A stretch of DNA of 64,000 nt from CAXXOZ01 sp963676435 (GTDB lineage: Bacteria > Bacillota > Clostridia > Lachnospirales > Lachnospiraceae): positions 45,862 through 109,861 of the forward strand of contig CAXXOZ010000003.1 in assembly GCA_963676435.2 (NCBI GenBank), given 5' to 3'. This document shows positions 50,537-58,989 of this stretch, piece by piece (position 1 is the first letter of the stretch; each line of letters starts with the position of its first letter). A model generated the notes under the pieces. The model did no database searches. It saw only the letters and a program-made list of their open reading frames with translations, and had not been told where the DNA came from. A program made the position numbers and the translations under genes.

Positions 50537-52003
50537 ATGAATAATCAAGCTTTTAATCCTTATCTACCACTAAATGAATATGTACCAGATGGAGAACCTT
50601 ATGTATTTGATGGTAGAGTATATATATATGGTTCTCACGATTATGCAGGAGGAACTAAATACTGTCCAGGAGATTATGTTTCCTGGTCAGCACCTATAGA
50701 TGATTTAGGTAACTGGAAGTATGAAGGAGTTTCTTATAGAAAAACACAGGATCCGTCAAATAGTGAAGGAAAAAGAGAACTGTGGGCTCCAGATATAGCA
50801 AAGGGTGTAGATGGTAGATATTACTTATATTATTGCTTTTCTTTTCTAGATGAAATAGGAGTAGCTGTAAGCGATAAACCAAGTGGACCTTTTGAGTTTT
50901 ATGGACATATAAAATATAATAAAGATATTAAAGAAGGAAAAACATTAAACGAACATTTTCCTTTTGATCCAGGTGTATTAGTAGATGATGACGGAAAAGT
51001 ATATTTATATTATGGATTTAGTCCAGCTTTTGATTTAACTCCACCAGATCCAGAGGTCTTTGAAGAGCAAGGACAGGAAGTCCCAGACCTTTCTAAAATA
51101 GAATTTAGTAAAGGAGCCATGGTTGTAGAGCTTGAAAATGATATGCTAACTATGAAAGGTGAACCAGTACTTTTTATTCCAGGTGGGAAAATCGCCGAAG
51201 GCACTGAATTTGAAGGGCATGCTTTTTTTGAAGCAGCTTCAATGAGAAAGAGAAACGGTAAGTATTATTTTGTTTATTCTAGTCAATTAAGTCATGAACT
51301 TTGTTATGCTATAAGTGATTATCCAAATAAGGATTTTAAATATGGTGGAACAATTGTTTCAAATGGAGATATAGGATATAAAGGAAACGAAAAACCAGTT
51401 GCAGTGATGGGAAATAACCATGGGAGCATAGTAGAAATCGATGAAAAATGGTATGTTTTTTATCACCGACATACACATGGTACTGAAAGTTCCAGACAGG
51501 GATGTGCTGAAAAAATAACATTTGATACTAACGGCAAAATTAATCAAGTTGAAATCACAAGTTGTGGTATGAATAACGGAAACCTAGAAGGTAAGGGAAC
51601 TTATTTTGCAGCAATTGCTTGTAATCTTATAAGTAAAGCTAAAGAAAGAAAAATTGTATATGGTGAATCAAATCAAGATACCCATCCATATATTTTTGAA
51701 GAAAATGAAAACCTTCACTATATATCAAATATAAGTGATGGAGTGAAAATAGGTTATAAATATTTTGACATTGATGATATAAAAGAAATTGGAGTAGTTA
51801 TACGTGGCAAAGCAGATGGTGAAATAAATATTGCCGAAGACATAAACTTAAAAAATGTTTTTGGTAAACAAAAAATTAATCTGGATGAAAATGAATGGAC
51901 TAGGCTAAAAATACCTGTAAAAATCTCAAAAGGTAAAACTTCTATATTCTTTGGTTATAATGGAAAAGGGGCCTTAGAGTTTAAAGAATTTAGTTTAAAT
52001 TAA
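50537..52003 (+). CDS. Glycoside hydrolase family 43-type protein
   Basis: A 488-aa enzyme with the five-bladed GH43 propeller: NPYLPLNEYVPDGEPYVFDGRVYIYGSHD (catalytic Asp region, read in two parts), LWAPDIAKG, DPGVLVDDDGKVYLYYG, EGHAFFEAASMRKRNGKYYFVYS (acid Glu) and FYHRHTH. A C-terminal beta-sandwich (about 385-488) may bind carbohydrate. No signal peptide, so it likely acts on imported arabino- or xylo-oligosaccharides. A lone sugar gene at the end of a housekeeping operon. Confidence 0.85.
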   Translation: MNNQAFNPYLPLNEYVPDGEPYVFDGRVYIYGSHDYAGGTKYCPGDYVSWSAPIDDLGNWKYEGVSYRKTQDPSNSEGKRELWAPDIAKGVDGRYYLYYCFSFLDEIGVAVSDKPSGPFEFYGHIKYNKDIKEGKTLNEHFPFDPGVLVDDDGKVYLYYGFSPAFDLTPPDPEVFEEQGQEVPDLSKIEFSKGAMVVELENDMLTMKGEPVLFIPGGKIAEGTEFEGHAFFEAASMRKRNGKYYFVYSSQLSHELCYAISDYPNKDFKYGGTIVSNGDIGYKGNEKPVAVMGNNHGSIVEIDEKWYVFYHRHTHGTESSRQGCAEKITFDTNGKINQVEITSCGMNNGNLEGKGTYFAAIACNLISKAKERKIVYGESNQDTHPYIFEENENLHYISNISDGVKIGYKYFDIDDIKEIGVVIRGKADGEINIAEDINLKNVFGKQKINLDENEWTRLKIPVKISKGKTSIFFGYNGKGALEFKEFSLN

Positions 52004-52010
52004 TAATTAT

Positions 52011-52075
52011 AAACAAACAAAAATGTCGTTCACGACAAAATCCTGTCGTTCACGACATTTTTGTTTGTTTTTTTT
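52011..52075 (+). terminator. Terminator after GH43 gene, nested double palindrome
   Basis: Outer perfect 18-bp stem AAACAAACAAAAATGTCG / CGACATTTTTGTTTGTTT, then a TTCA/TTCA internal loop and an inner CGACA/TGTCG stem; ends in eight T. TGTCGTTCACGACA, itself a palindrome, occurs twice inside. Confidence 0.93.
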
Positions 52076-52127
52076 GTATTTATGATAAAATAGATAAGTA
52101 TTGTAAAAAAACATTAGGGAGGACTAT

Positions 52128-52682
52128 ATGAAAGTGATAAAAAAGATGAACAGAGGTTTAATATTTCTATTTATTTTAATTATTGCAACTATTATATATC
52201 TTGTGATTGCAGGGATTGTTGATAGTTCAAATAAAAAAGAAATAGTAAAACTGAGTCAGGAATATCTACAGGCCGAAATGAATTATCATATACTACCTGA
52301 AGGATACCGTGAAAATGGAACAGAAATGCCTGATGAAGAGGTAGATGAATTTATTGATGAAATGAAAAATGAATTATCAAAATTCTATGTGGACAATAAA
52401 AGTTCTTATGAAAATTTATTTGAATACATGGAGTCAGATATTAGGGATATGTCTAATGGGATACTTATAGTAACCAATTATGAAAAGGTGGTTCAAAGGA
52501 TCACAGACGTAAATTTTGATAATAATAAAGCTACTGCAACATTAGTATGTTTAACCAGTTATAACGGAAAAACATTTCAAACTAATGATTATTTAGCTTT
52601 CCAAAAAATAAATGATGAATGGAAACTGACTTATTCAGAATTAACAAATCTTGAATATAGTTTAGATTCTTATTTTTATTAA
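52128..52682 (+). CDS. Membrane-anchored protein of unknown function
   Basis: Not recognised. 184 aa: a short basic N terminus, one hydrophobic helix (about 11-31), then an acidic outside domain with a beta-rich C-terminal half (ITDVNFDNNKATATLVCLTSYNGKTFQTND), like NTF2/lumazine-style small domains. GGGAGG 7 bases upstream. 12 bases before an ABC ATPase gene, so probably an accessory part of that exporter. Confidence 0.75.
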   Translation: MKVIKKMNRGLIFLFILIIATIIYLVIAGIVDSSNKKEIVKLSQEYLQAEMNYHILPEGYRENGTEMPDEEVDEFIDEMKNELSKFYVDNKSSYENLFEYMESDIRDMSNGILIVTNYEKVVQRITDVNFDNNKATATLVCLTSYNGKTFQTNDYLAFQKINDEWKLTYSELTNLEYSLDSYFY

Positions 52683-52694
52683 GGAGGATCAACT

Positions 52695-53621
52695 GTGAGT
52701 TCAATATTAGAAATTAAAAACTTAAATAAATCTTTTAAGAAAAAACATATAATAAAAGACTTGTCAATGAACATAGAGGCAGGTGAAGTTTTTGGTTTTC
52801 TCGGGCCAAATGGAGCAGGTAAAACTACAACTATAAAAATGGTTATGGGTTTTTTATTTCCTGACAGTGGAGAAATATATATAAATGGATATGATTTAAA
52901 AAAAGACTATGAAAAAGCAATGTCATTTTTAGGAGGAATTGTAGAAAACCCAGAGATGTATAAAAATCTTACTGGTATGACCAATCTGAAAATGTATGCA
53001 AGATTACATGAAAATGTAGATGAAAATAGAATAGATGAAGTAGTACATATGGTAGGGATGAGCAACTGGATTAACGAAAAAATAGGCAAATATTCTTTAG
53101 GTATGAAACAAAGAGTAGGCTTAGCACAGGCTTTATTGCACAAACCTAAATTACTTATTTTGGATGAACCAACAAATGGACTTGATCCAAATGGGATAAG
53201 AGAGTTAAGAGATATTTTGAAAAAAGTAGCTCATGAAGATGGGGTAGCCGTAATGGTTTCAAGTCATCTTCTTAGTGAAATGGAACTAATGTGTGATAGA
53301 GTTGGGATAATTAATCATGGAGAACTTAAGTCAATTAATACTGTTGAAGAACTAATCGCTCAGGTTTCAGGAGGTTCTAAATATACAATTGGAACAAAAC
53401 AAGTAAAAGAGGCTAAAGAATTACTAGATGCTAATTATCCAAATAAAATCAATAAAGTTTTTGAAGATAAAATAGTATTAGAAATTGAGGAAGAAGAAGT
53501 TTCTAAAATTATTGTCTTATTAACTGAAAACAAAATTATGATTAATGGTGTAAATAAAACTGAAATTTCTTTAGAAGAAGCATTTTTAAATACTACAGGA
53601 GGAGGTACTGAAATTGAGTAA
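52695..53621 (+). CDS. ABC transporter ATP-binding protein
   Basis: A 308-aa nucleotide-binding subunit: Walker A GPNGAGKTTTIKMVMG (about 36-51), signature YSLGMKQRVGLAQALL, Walker B LLILDEPTNGLDP, and the H-loop SSHLLSEME. The GxNGAGKTTT form and C-terminal domain fit the bacitracin/lantibiotic-export (BcrA/DrrA-like) subfamily. GTG start, AGGAGG 7 bases upstream. Overlaps the permease by 8 bases. Substrate unknown. Confidence 0.93.
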   Translation: MSSILEIKNLNKSFKKKHIIKDLSMNIEAGEVFGFLGPNGAGKTTTIKMVMGFLFPDSGEIYINGYDLKKDYEKAMSFLGGIVENPEMYKNLTGMTNLKMYARLHENVDENRIDEVVHMVGMSNWINEKIGKYSLGMKQRVGLAQALLHKPKLLILDEPTNGLDPNGIRELRDILKKVAHEDGVAVMVSSHLLSEMELMCDRVGIINHGELKSINTVEELIAQVSGGSKYTIGTKQVKEAKELLDANYPNKINKVFEDKIVLEIEEEEVSKIIVLLTENKIMINGVNKTEISLEEAFLNTTGGGTEIE

Positions 53622-55131
53622 AATTAAATCTCTATATATTAACGAATTAACAAAATTGAAAAAAAGAACTTCTATCCTTGTGCTATTAATAATAATGGTG
53701 GTTGTTATACTAGGTTATGGAGGTATAACCAAGCTACTTTCATCAGTTGAAAATGAAGTGTATTTTATGGATGGAGTCGTATTTGAAGAAATAGTAGATG
53801 GATACTATGAAGATTATTTTAACGAACTGGATAAACAGATTAGTGAACAGGAAAGTTTATTAAATCAAACAACAGATTTAAATGAACAAACTACAATAAA
53901 CTATAATATTGATTCCCTAAATGTAGAAAAGAAATATTATGAACTTGCATTTGAAAACGATGTAGATATGTTTACAGGAAGTGATTTTTATGTTGACGCA
54001 ATTACTACTCTGATTGAAATGGAAAGAGAAGCCCTTGACTTAGAATATGGATTTATTAGTCAGACTAGTATTAATTCTGAAGACATAAATAATATAATAG
54101 TACTTTTAGAAGATTCTATTAATAAGAATGATTTTCAAATATATTTACAGGCTAAAACAGAAATGACAAATATGGATAATTCTCTTAGTTCGGAAGAAAA
54201 AGAGATAATGCTTAAAGAATTTGAACTTCTAAGTAAAGCAAATCCAGCTGGTGAAGAAAATTATATATTAGATTCCAAGATTAGCTTGATAATAAATACT
54301 AAACTTTCAATTCTTTATGGAGTTAATTCTCAAGGAGCACTTCTTTCTAGCGACGAAATAGAAGAACTAGAAAACCTTGTTTTGGTAGAAGAGTATAAAA
54401 TAGAAAATAATATTGACGTTTCTAATCAAATATATTCATCTTCAACATCATTTATTACATTTGCAAGTGTAGGTATAACTGTTATAATGATACTTATGAT
54501 TATTTTAGCGGGTGGTTCTTTTTCAAGTGAACTATCAACAGGAACGATTAAATCATTAATAATAGCACCGGTAAAAAGATGGAAAATTTTTGTAGCAAAA
54601 CTTTTAGCGCTTTTGACGGTGGGAATTGTATTTCTGTTTATAGCATATATAGTATCAGTTATTTGTTTTCTAGTGTTTTTTGGTGGAGGTGAAATGACAC
54701 CTTATATTTATGCTTCGAATGGAACTATTCATAGTATACCGTTTTTGGTACATAAGTTGTTATATCTATTACTATTATTTATTCCAAGTATAGCATATAT
54801 GTTGTTTGCACTTCTTTTATCCGTAGTTACTAAGAGTACTGCTATTTCTGTAGGAGTTAGTATAGGAATTTCAATAGTAGGGGATATAATTAATGTAATG
54901 CTGAATTTATTTGCACATGGTAGATGGATGGATTTTATACCTTTTAATAATTTAAATATAGCAGAAAGAGTGTTTAGTGATTCTAACCTAGAGGCTTATG
55001 TTTCAAGTGTAGGGATGGGAAATTTGTTAAATAATCAAATTTCTGTTGGATTTTCGGTAATATATTTGGTTGTAATATTTATAGCTATGGGTTGGATAGC
55101 TCTAGATTCTTTCACTAGAAAAGATATTTAA
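53614..55131 (+). CDS. ABC-2 type transporter permease
   Basis: A 505-aa permease. One helix near 18-38, a large charged outside loop of about 240 residues, then five or six helices in 275-505 (including ITVIMILMIILAGGSF). SSELSTGTIKSLIIAPVKRWKIFVAKLLA is the conserved ABC-2 coupling region. TTG start, GGAGG 7 bases upstream. Works with the ATPase before it. Confidence 0.9.
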   Translation: MSKIKSLYINELTKLKKRTSILVLLIIMVVVILGYGGITKLLSSVENEVYFMDGVVFEEIVDGYYEDYFNELDKQISEQESLLNQTTDLNEQTTINYNIDSLNVEKKYYELAFENDVDMFTGSDFYVDAITTLIEMEREALDLEYGFISQTSINSEDINNIIVLLEDSINKNDFQIYLQAKTEMTNMDNSLSSEEKEIMLKEFELLSKANPAGEENYILDSKISLIINTKLSILYGVNSQGALLSSDEIEELENLVLVEEYKIENNIDVSNQIYSSSTSFITFASVGITVIMILMIILAGGSFSSELSTGTIKSLIIAPVKRWKIFVAKLLALLTVGIVFLFIAYIVSVICFLVFFGGGEMTPYIYASNGTIHSIPFLVHKLLYLLLLFIPSIAYMLFALLLSVVTKSTAISVGVSIGISIVGDIINVMLNLFAHGRWMDFIPFNNLNIAERVFSDSNLEAYVSSVGMGNLLNNQISVGFSVIYLVVIFIAMGWIALDSFTRKDI

Positions 55132-55149
55132 TTATTGCAAATTTAAAAT

Positions 55150-55177
55150 TTGTGTGTTAATCTATATTCATTAAAAT
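55150..55177 (+). promoter_or_regulatory. Promoter of the molybdenum-cofactor operon
   Basis: TTGTGT (55150-55155), 16-bp spacer, TAAAAT (55172-55177), ending just before the riboswitch. Confidence 0.55.
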
Positions 55178-55185
55178 TAAATATT

Positions 55186-55330
55186 ATACTCCGAACTCGA
55201 AAGTCTAAAGCATTTGCCATGATTTAGAGTCTGAATCACTTGATTCACAGGGTATTATTGGAAACGGTAATGCCTTCCATTATTTGAAAAGGAGAAGTTT
55301 ATAAGCCAATAATTAATTGTTGGCGTTGAA
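55186..55330 (+). ncRNA. Moco/Tuco riboswitch aptamer
   Basis: An untranslated leader with features known from the Moco RNA motif: CTCCGA near its 5' end, TTTGCC, a GGTATTA / TAATGCC stem (55251-55273) capped by a GAAA GNRA tetraloop in TTGGAAACGG, followed by CTTCC. A GCCAAT/GTTGGC hairpin (55305-55324) lies before the expression platform. Every gene downstream is for molybdopterin synthesis or molybdate uptake, as expected. Exact 5' and 3' limits are approximate. Confidence 0.78.
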
Positions 55331-55340
55331 TTAGTTATGT

Positions 55341-55376
55341 AAACCTCTGCTTTTCTAGAAAAAAGTAGAGGTTTTT
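55341..55376 (+). terminator. Riboswitch expression-platform terminator
   Basis: AAACCTCTGCTTTT pairs with AAAAGTAGAGGTTT (one wobble), loop CTAG, then TTTTT, only 3 bases before the ATG. The AGAGG ribosome site (55367-55371) is the 3' arm of the stem, so the hairpin can block both transcription and translation. Confidence 0.85.
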
Positions 55377-55378
55377 AT

Positions 55379-57091
55379 ATGTCAAAAAAAATACCAATAT
55401 TTTCGTTTGTAGGGTATTCAGGGTCAGGGAAAACTACATTTATAGAAAAATTAATAAAAGAACTAAAGAATAGAAAATTAAGGGTGGCAGTAATAAAGCA
55501 TGACGCTCATGAATTTGAAATAGATAAAGAGGGGAAAGACACCTGGCGTTTTACTCAGGCAGGGGCAGATATAGTATCGATATCTTCTAGTAAAAAAACT
55601 GCCAAAATTGAATTGACAGATAAAGGAAATGATTTAGAAAATATAATAAAAGATATTAAAAATGTAGACTTAATAATTACTGAAGGATATAGAGCAGGTA
55701 AAGCCCCTAAAATAGGTGTATTAAGAAAAGCAGCAAACCATAAACTATCGGTAAGTATTAAAGATTTAATTGCCATTGTAACAGATGAAGAAATTCAAGA
55801 AAATATACCAAAATTTGGTTTATATGAAATAGAAGGGATGGCTGATTTTTTGGAAAGTTATATAAATAAAGAGGAATATCCAGAGTGGATAGATTTAGAA
55901 GATGGAATAGACATAATGCTAAATAATGCGGGAGTATTATCAGAAGACAAAATCAGAATAGAAGACTCCTTAAACAGGGTATTAGCTCAAGATATAATCG
56001 CAGGAATGATGATTCCACCTTTTGACAGATCACCTTTAGATGGATATGCATTTAAGTCAGAGGAAACCGTTGGAACTTCAAAGTCTAATCCGAAAACATT
56101 TAAAATAGTTGAAGAAATTGCTGCAGGAGATTTTTCAAAAGTAGAACTAAGAAATGGTGAAGCAGTTAAAATACTAACAGGAGCCCCAATACCAAAAGGA
56201 ACAGATGCTGTTACAAGATACGAAGATACAGATTTTGATGAACATCAAGTTACTATCTATAAAGAGTTTTCACAATTTGAAAATATTGTTTTTGAAGGTG
56301 AAGATGTAAAAAAAGGAGATAAGATAGCATCAAAAGGAACCATTATAACTCCTGCTTTAATAGGCTTGATGGCATCATTAGGAATAGGATTAATAAGTGT
56401 TTTTTCAAAACCTATTATTACGATTATTAATACAGGTAATGAATTAATAGAAATAGATGAAGAATTAAGGCCAGGAAAGATTCGAAACAGTAGCTACTAT
56501 ACATTAAGTTCTTACTTGAAAATTTCGGGAGCAAATACTCTAAATGGTGGATGTGCTAAGGATAATGTTGAAGATATAGTGAAAAAAATTAAGCAGTCAT
56601 TAACAGGGTCTGATATGATTATTACTACAGGTGGTGTTTCTGTAGGAGACTACGATTTAGTTATTGATGCACTTGAAGAAATGGGAGCTAAAATACTATT
56701 TTGGAAAGTTAATATAAAACCAGGAAGTGCAGTTGTTGCTGCTACATTAAATAAAAAAATGATATTAGGTTTGTCAGGTAATCCAGGAAGCGCAGTGATT
56801 TGTCTTAAGACCTTAGGTATACCATATGTAAACCAAATATCAGGCAAAACCAGTGTTTTCACAGATAAAATAAAAGTTATCATGTATAAGGACTATAATA
56901 GACCTAGCCCTGGGGGAAGATTTCTTAGAGGAAATTTATTAATAGAAGATGGTATTGCATATTTTGAAGAAAGAGGCTCTCAAAAAAATGGAGCTATATC
57001 ATCATTAGTTGAGTGTGATTTGTTGGGGATAGTTAAGCCTGGTGCATTGTCGGTAAAAAAAGGCGAAATTATAGAAGCATATAGAATATAA
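55379..57091 (+). CDS. MobB-MoeA fusion: molybdopterin-guanine dinucleotide adapter and molybdenum insertase
   Basis: A 570-aa fusion. Residues 1-165 are MobB: P-loop GYSGSGKTTFIEKLIKEL, VIKHDAHEFEID, ITEGYRAGKAPKI. Residues about 175-570 are MoeA: DDGIDIML-like start, PPFDRSPLDGYAF, LTGAPIPKGTDAV, the molybdopterin-binding INTGNELIE and TTGGVSVGDYDLV, GLSGNPGSAVICL, and domain IV. MoeA inserts molybdate into adenylated molybdopterin; MobB is thought to help GTP-driven maturation. First gene behind the riboswitch. Confidence 0.93.
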   Translation: MSKKIPIFSFVGYSGSGKTTFIEKLIKELKNRKLRVAVIKHDAHEFEIDKEGKDTWRFTQAGADIVSISSSKKTAKIELTDKGNDLENIIKDIKNVDLIITEGYRAGKAPKIGVLRKAANHKLSVSIKDLIAIVTDEEIQENIPKFGLYEIEGMADFLESYINKEEYPEWIDLEDGIDIMLNNAGVLSEDKIRIEDSLNRVLAQDIIAGMMIPPFDRSPLDGYAFKSEETVGTSKSNPKTFKIVEEIAAGDFSKVELRNGEAVKILTGAPIPKGTDAVTRYEDTDFDEHQVTIYKEFSQFENIVFEGEDVKKGDKIASKGTIITPALIGLMASLGIGLISVFSKPIITIINTGNELIEIDEELRPGKIRNSSYYTLSSYLKISGANTLNGGCAKDNVEDIVKKIKQSLTGSDMIITTGGVSVGDYDLVIDALEEMGAKILFWKVNIKPGSAVVAATLNKKMILGLSGNPGSAVICLKTLGIPYVNQISGKTSVFTDKIKVIMYKDYNRPSPGGRFLRGNLLIEDGIAYFEERGSQKNGAISSLVECDLLGIVKPGALSVKKGEIIEAYRI

Positions 57092-57105
57092 TTTGAGGTG
57101 ATCTT

Positions 57106-58053
57106 ATGATAGATATGTTTGAAAGAAATATAAATTATTTACGTTTATCGGTTACAGATTTATGTAATTTACGATGTACATATTGTATGCCTGAAAAAGG
57201 TATAGAAAAACTTGAACATGAAGAAATTCTTTCTGTAGAAGAAATAGAAGATATAGTTAAAGCATCCGCTAAGTGTGGTATTAATAAAGTAAGAATTACA
57301 GGTGGAGATCCATTAGTAAGGAAAGGCATTGTTGACATCTGTAAAAGAGTATCGTCTATTGAAGGTATAAAAGAAGTATGCATAACAACAAATGGAATTT
57401 TATTAAAAAAATATGCAGTAGAGTTAAAAGAAGCAGGTGTAAATAGATTAAATATAAGCCTTGATACTTTAAAAGAAGAAAAATATCAAAAAATTACAAG
57501 GTGTGGAAAAATACAAGATGTAATTGATGGTATTGAAAAATGTAAACAAATTGGTTATGAAAAAATAAAAATCAATGTGGTATTAATTGGAGGTTTTAAT
57601 GACGATGAAATTTCAGATTTTGTCGAACTTACTAGGAATGACGACTTACAAGTTAGGTTTATAGAATTAATGCCAATGGGAGAATGCCAGGAATGGGATG
57701 AAAATGTTTTTTTTGAAACGAATGTTGTGTTGGAGAAAAAACCAGAATTAATTCCCGTTGGAAGTGAGGGAGTTGCAAGAATTTTTAAATTACCAGATGG
57801 GAAAGGGACCGTTGGTTTGATTAGCCCTATGAGCAGACATTTTTGCCCTGACTGTAACAGGATAAGAGTTACATCAGATGGTAAATTAAAAGTTTGCTTG
57901 CACTCAGAAAGTGAAATAAATCTAAAAGGTTTAAAAGAAGCAGAAATAGTTGAAGTGATAAAAGAAGGTATAAAATTAAAACCTCAAAATTCTACTATAA
58001 GTGTAGATAAAAAAAGTTCAACAAAAAGATATATGAATCAAATAGGAGGTTAA
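57106..58053 (+). CDS. moaA: GTP 3',8-cyclase MoaA
   Basis: Radical-SAM enzyme opening the molybdopterin pathway from GTP. 315 aa. N-terminal cluster Cys20, Cys24, Cys27 (CNLRCTYC), ITGGDPLVR, and the C-terminal cluster Cys247, Cys250, Cys264 (CPDCNRIRVTSDGKLKVC). Ends in the conserved Gly-Gly needed for activity. GAGGTG 5 bases before the ATG. Confidence 0.97.
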   Translation: MIDMFERNINYLRLSVTDLCNLRCTYCMPEKGIEKLEHEEILSVEEIEDIVKASAKCGINKVRITGGDPLVRKGIVDICKRVSSIEGIKEVCITTNGILLKKYAVELKEAGVNRLNISLDTLKEEKYQKITRCGKIQDVIDGIEKCKQIGYEKIKINVVLIGGFNDDEISDFVELTRNDDLQVRFIELMPMGECQEWDENVFFETNVVLEKKPELIPVGSEGVARIFKLPDGKGTVGLISPMSRHFCPDCNRIRVTSDGKLKVCLHSESEINLKGLKEAEIVEVIKEGIKLKPQNSTISVDKKSSTKRYMNQIGG

Positions 58054-58054
58054 C

Positions 58055-58534
58055 ATGGAAAAGTTAAATCATTTTAATGAAAATGGATTTGCCAGAATGT
58101 CAGATGTTACTGAAAAAAGTACAACAGTTCGTACAGCTAGAGCAAGAGGGGTAGTATCCCTAAACAGGAACACTTATGAAATAGTAAAATCAGGTAAAAT
58201 GAAAAAAGGAGATGTTTTAGCTGTCGCTCAAGTAGCAGGAATTATGGGAGCAAAAAAAACATCAGAGCTTATTCCAATGTGCCATCCTTTATTTATAACT
58301 TCTGCAGATGTTGAATTTAATCTAAATGATGAAACTTGCGAAATAGAAATTTTAGCAATAGTAAAATGTAAAGGAGAAACAGGAATAGAAATGGAAGCAT
58401 TAAATTGTGTTAGTGTGGCAGCATTAACCATTTATGATATGTGTAAGGCAGTCCAAAAAGATATTTCTATAAAAGATATATATTTATTGACAAAAACAGG
58501 TGGAAAGAGTGGAGACTATGATAGAAAAAAATAA
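58055..58534 (+). CDS. moaC: Cyclic pyranopterin monophosphate synthase MoaC
   Basis: Converts the MoaA product into cPMP. 159 aa: VTEKSTTVRTARARGVVSL, IMGAKKTSELIPMCHPL, TGIEMEALNCVSVAALTIYDMCK and the C-terminal LLTKTGGKSGDY. The active-site His and Lys stretches are intact. AGGAGG before the ATG. Overlaps the MOSC gene by 17 bases. Confidence 0.97.
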   Translation: MEKLNHFNENGFARMSDVTEKSTTVRTARARGVVSLNRNTYEIVKSGKMKKGDVLAVAQVAGIMGAKKTSELIPMCHPLFITSADVEFNLNDETCEIEILAIVKCKGETGIEMEALNCVSVAALTIYDMCKAVQKDISIKDIYLLTKTGGKSGDYDRKK

Positions 58535-58970
58535 AGCATATGTAACTTCAGTAAATATTAGTAAAAAAAAAGGTATGCGAAAAAAAGCAGTTGAAAAAAT
58601 TGAATTAAAAGTTGCTCATGGAATTGTTGGAGATGCTCATGCTGGGGATTGGCATAGGCAGGTTAGTATGTTAGCAGATGAGAGTTTTAATAAAGTGAAA
58701 GAGAAAATTCCAAATTTAAGTTTTGGAGCATTTGCAGAAAATATTAACACTAAAGGTATAGACCTATATACACTTCCTATTGGGACAAAACTTAAAATAG
58801 GTAAAACGCTGGTTGAAGTCACTCAAATAGGTAAAGAGTGTCATGATAGCGGATGTGCAATAAAGAAAGCCACTGGAGACTGTGTAATGCCAAGGGAAGG
58901 AATCTTCGTAATTGTTCTTGAAGGTGGATTTGTAAAAGCAGGAGACGAAATAGTATTTATAAACAATTAA
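58518..58970 (+). CDS. MOSC domain-containing protein
   Basis: A 150-aa MOSC domain, related to the C-terminal part of Moco sulfurases: VAHGIVGDAHAGDWHRQVSML, FAENINTKGIDLYTLP and the cysteine motif IGKECHDSGCAIKKATGDCVMP. In operons of this type it may carry sulfur for Mo/W ligands or bind the cofactor. ATG 58518 is preferred over an in-frame GTG at 58500 that lies deep in moaC. Confidence 0.9.
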   Translation: MIEKNKAYVTSVNISKKKGMRKKAVEKIELKVAHGIVGDAHAGDWHRQVSMLADESFNKVKEKIPNLSFGAFAENINTKGIDLYTLPIGTKLKIGKTLVEVTQIGKECHDSGCAIKKATGDCVMPREGIFVIVLEGGFVKAGDEIVFINN

Positions 58971-58989
58971 TGATAGGTTGGTATTTAAA

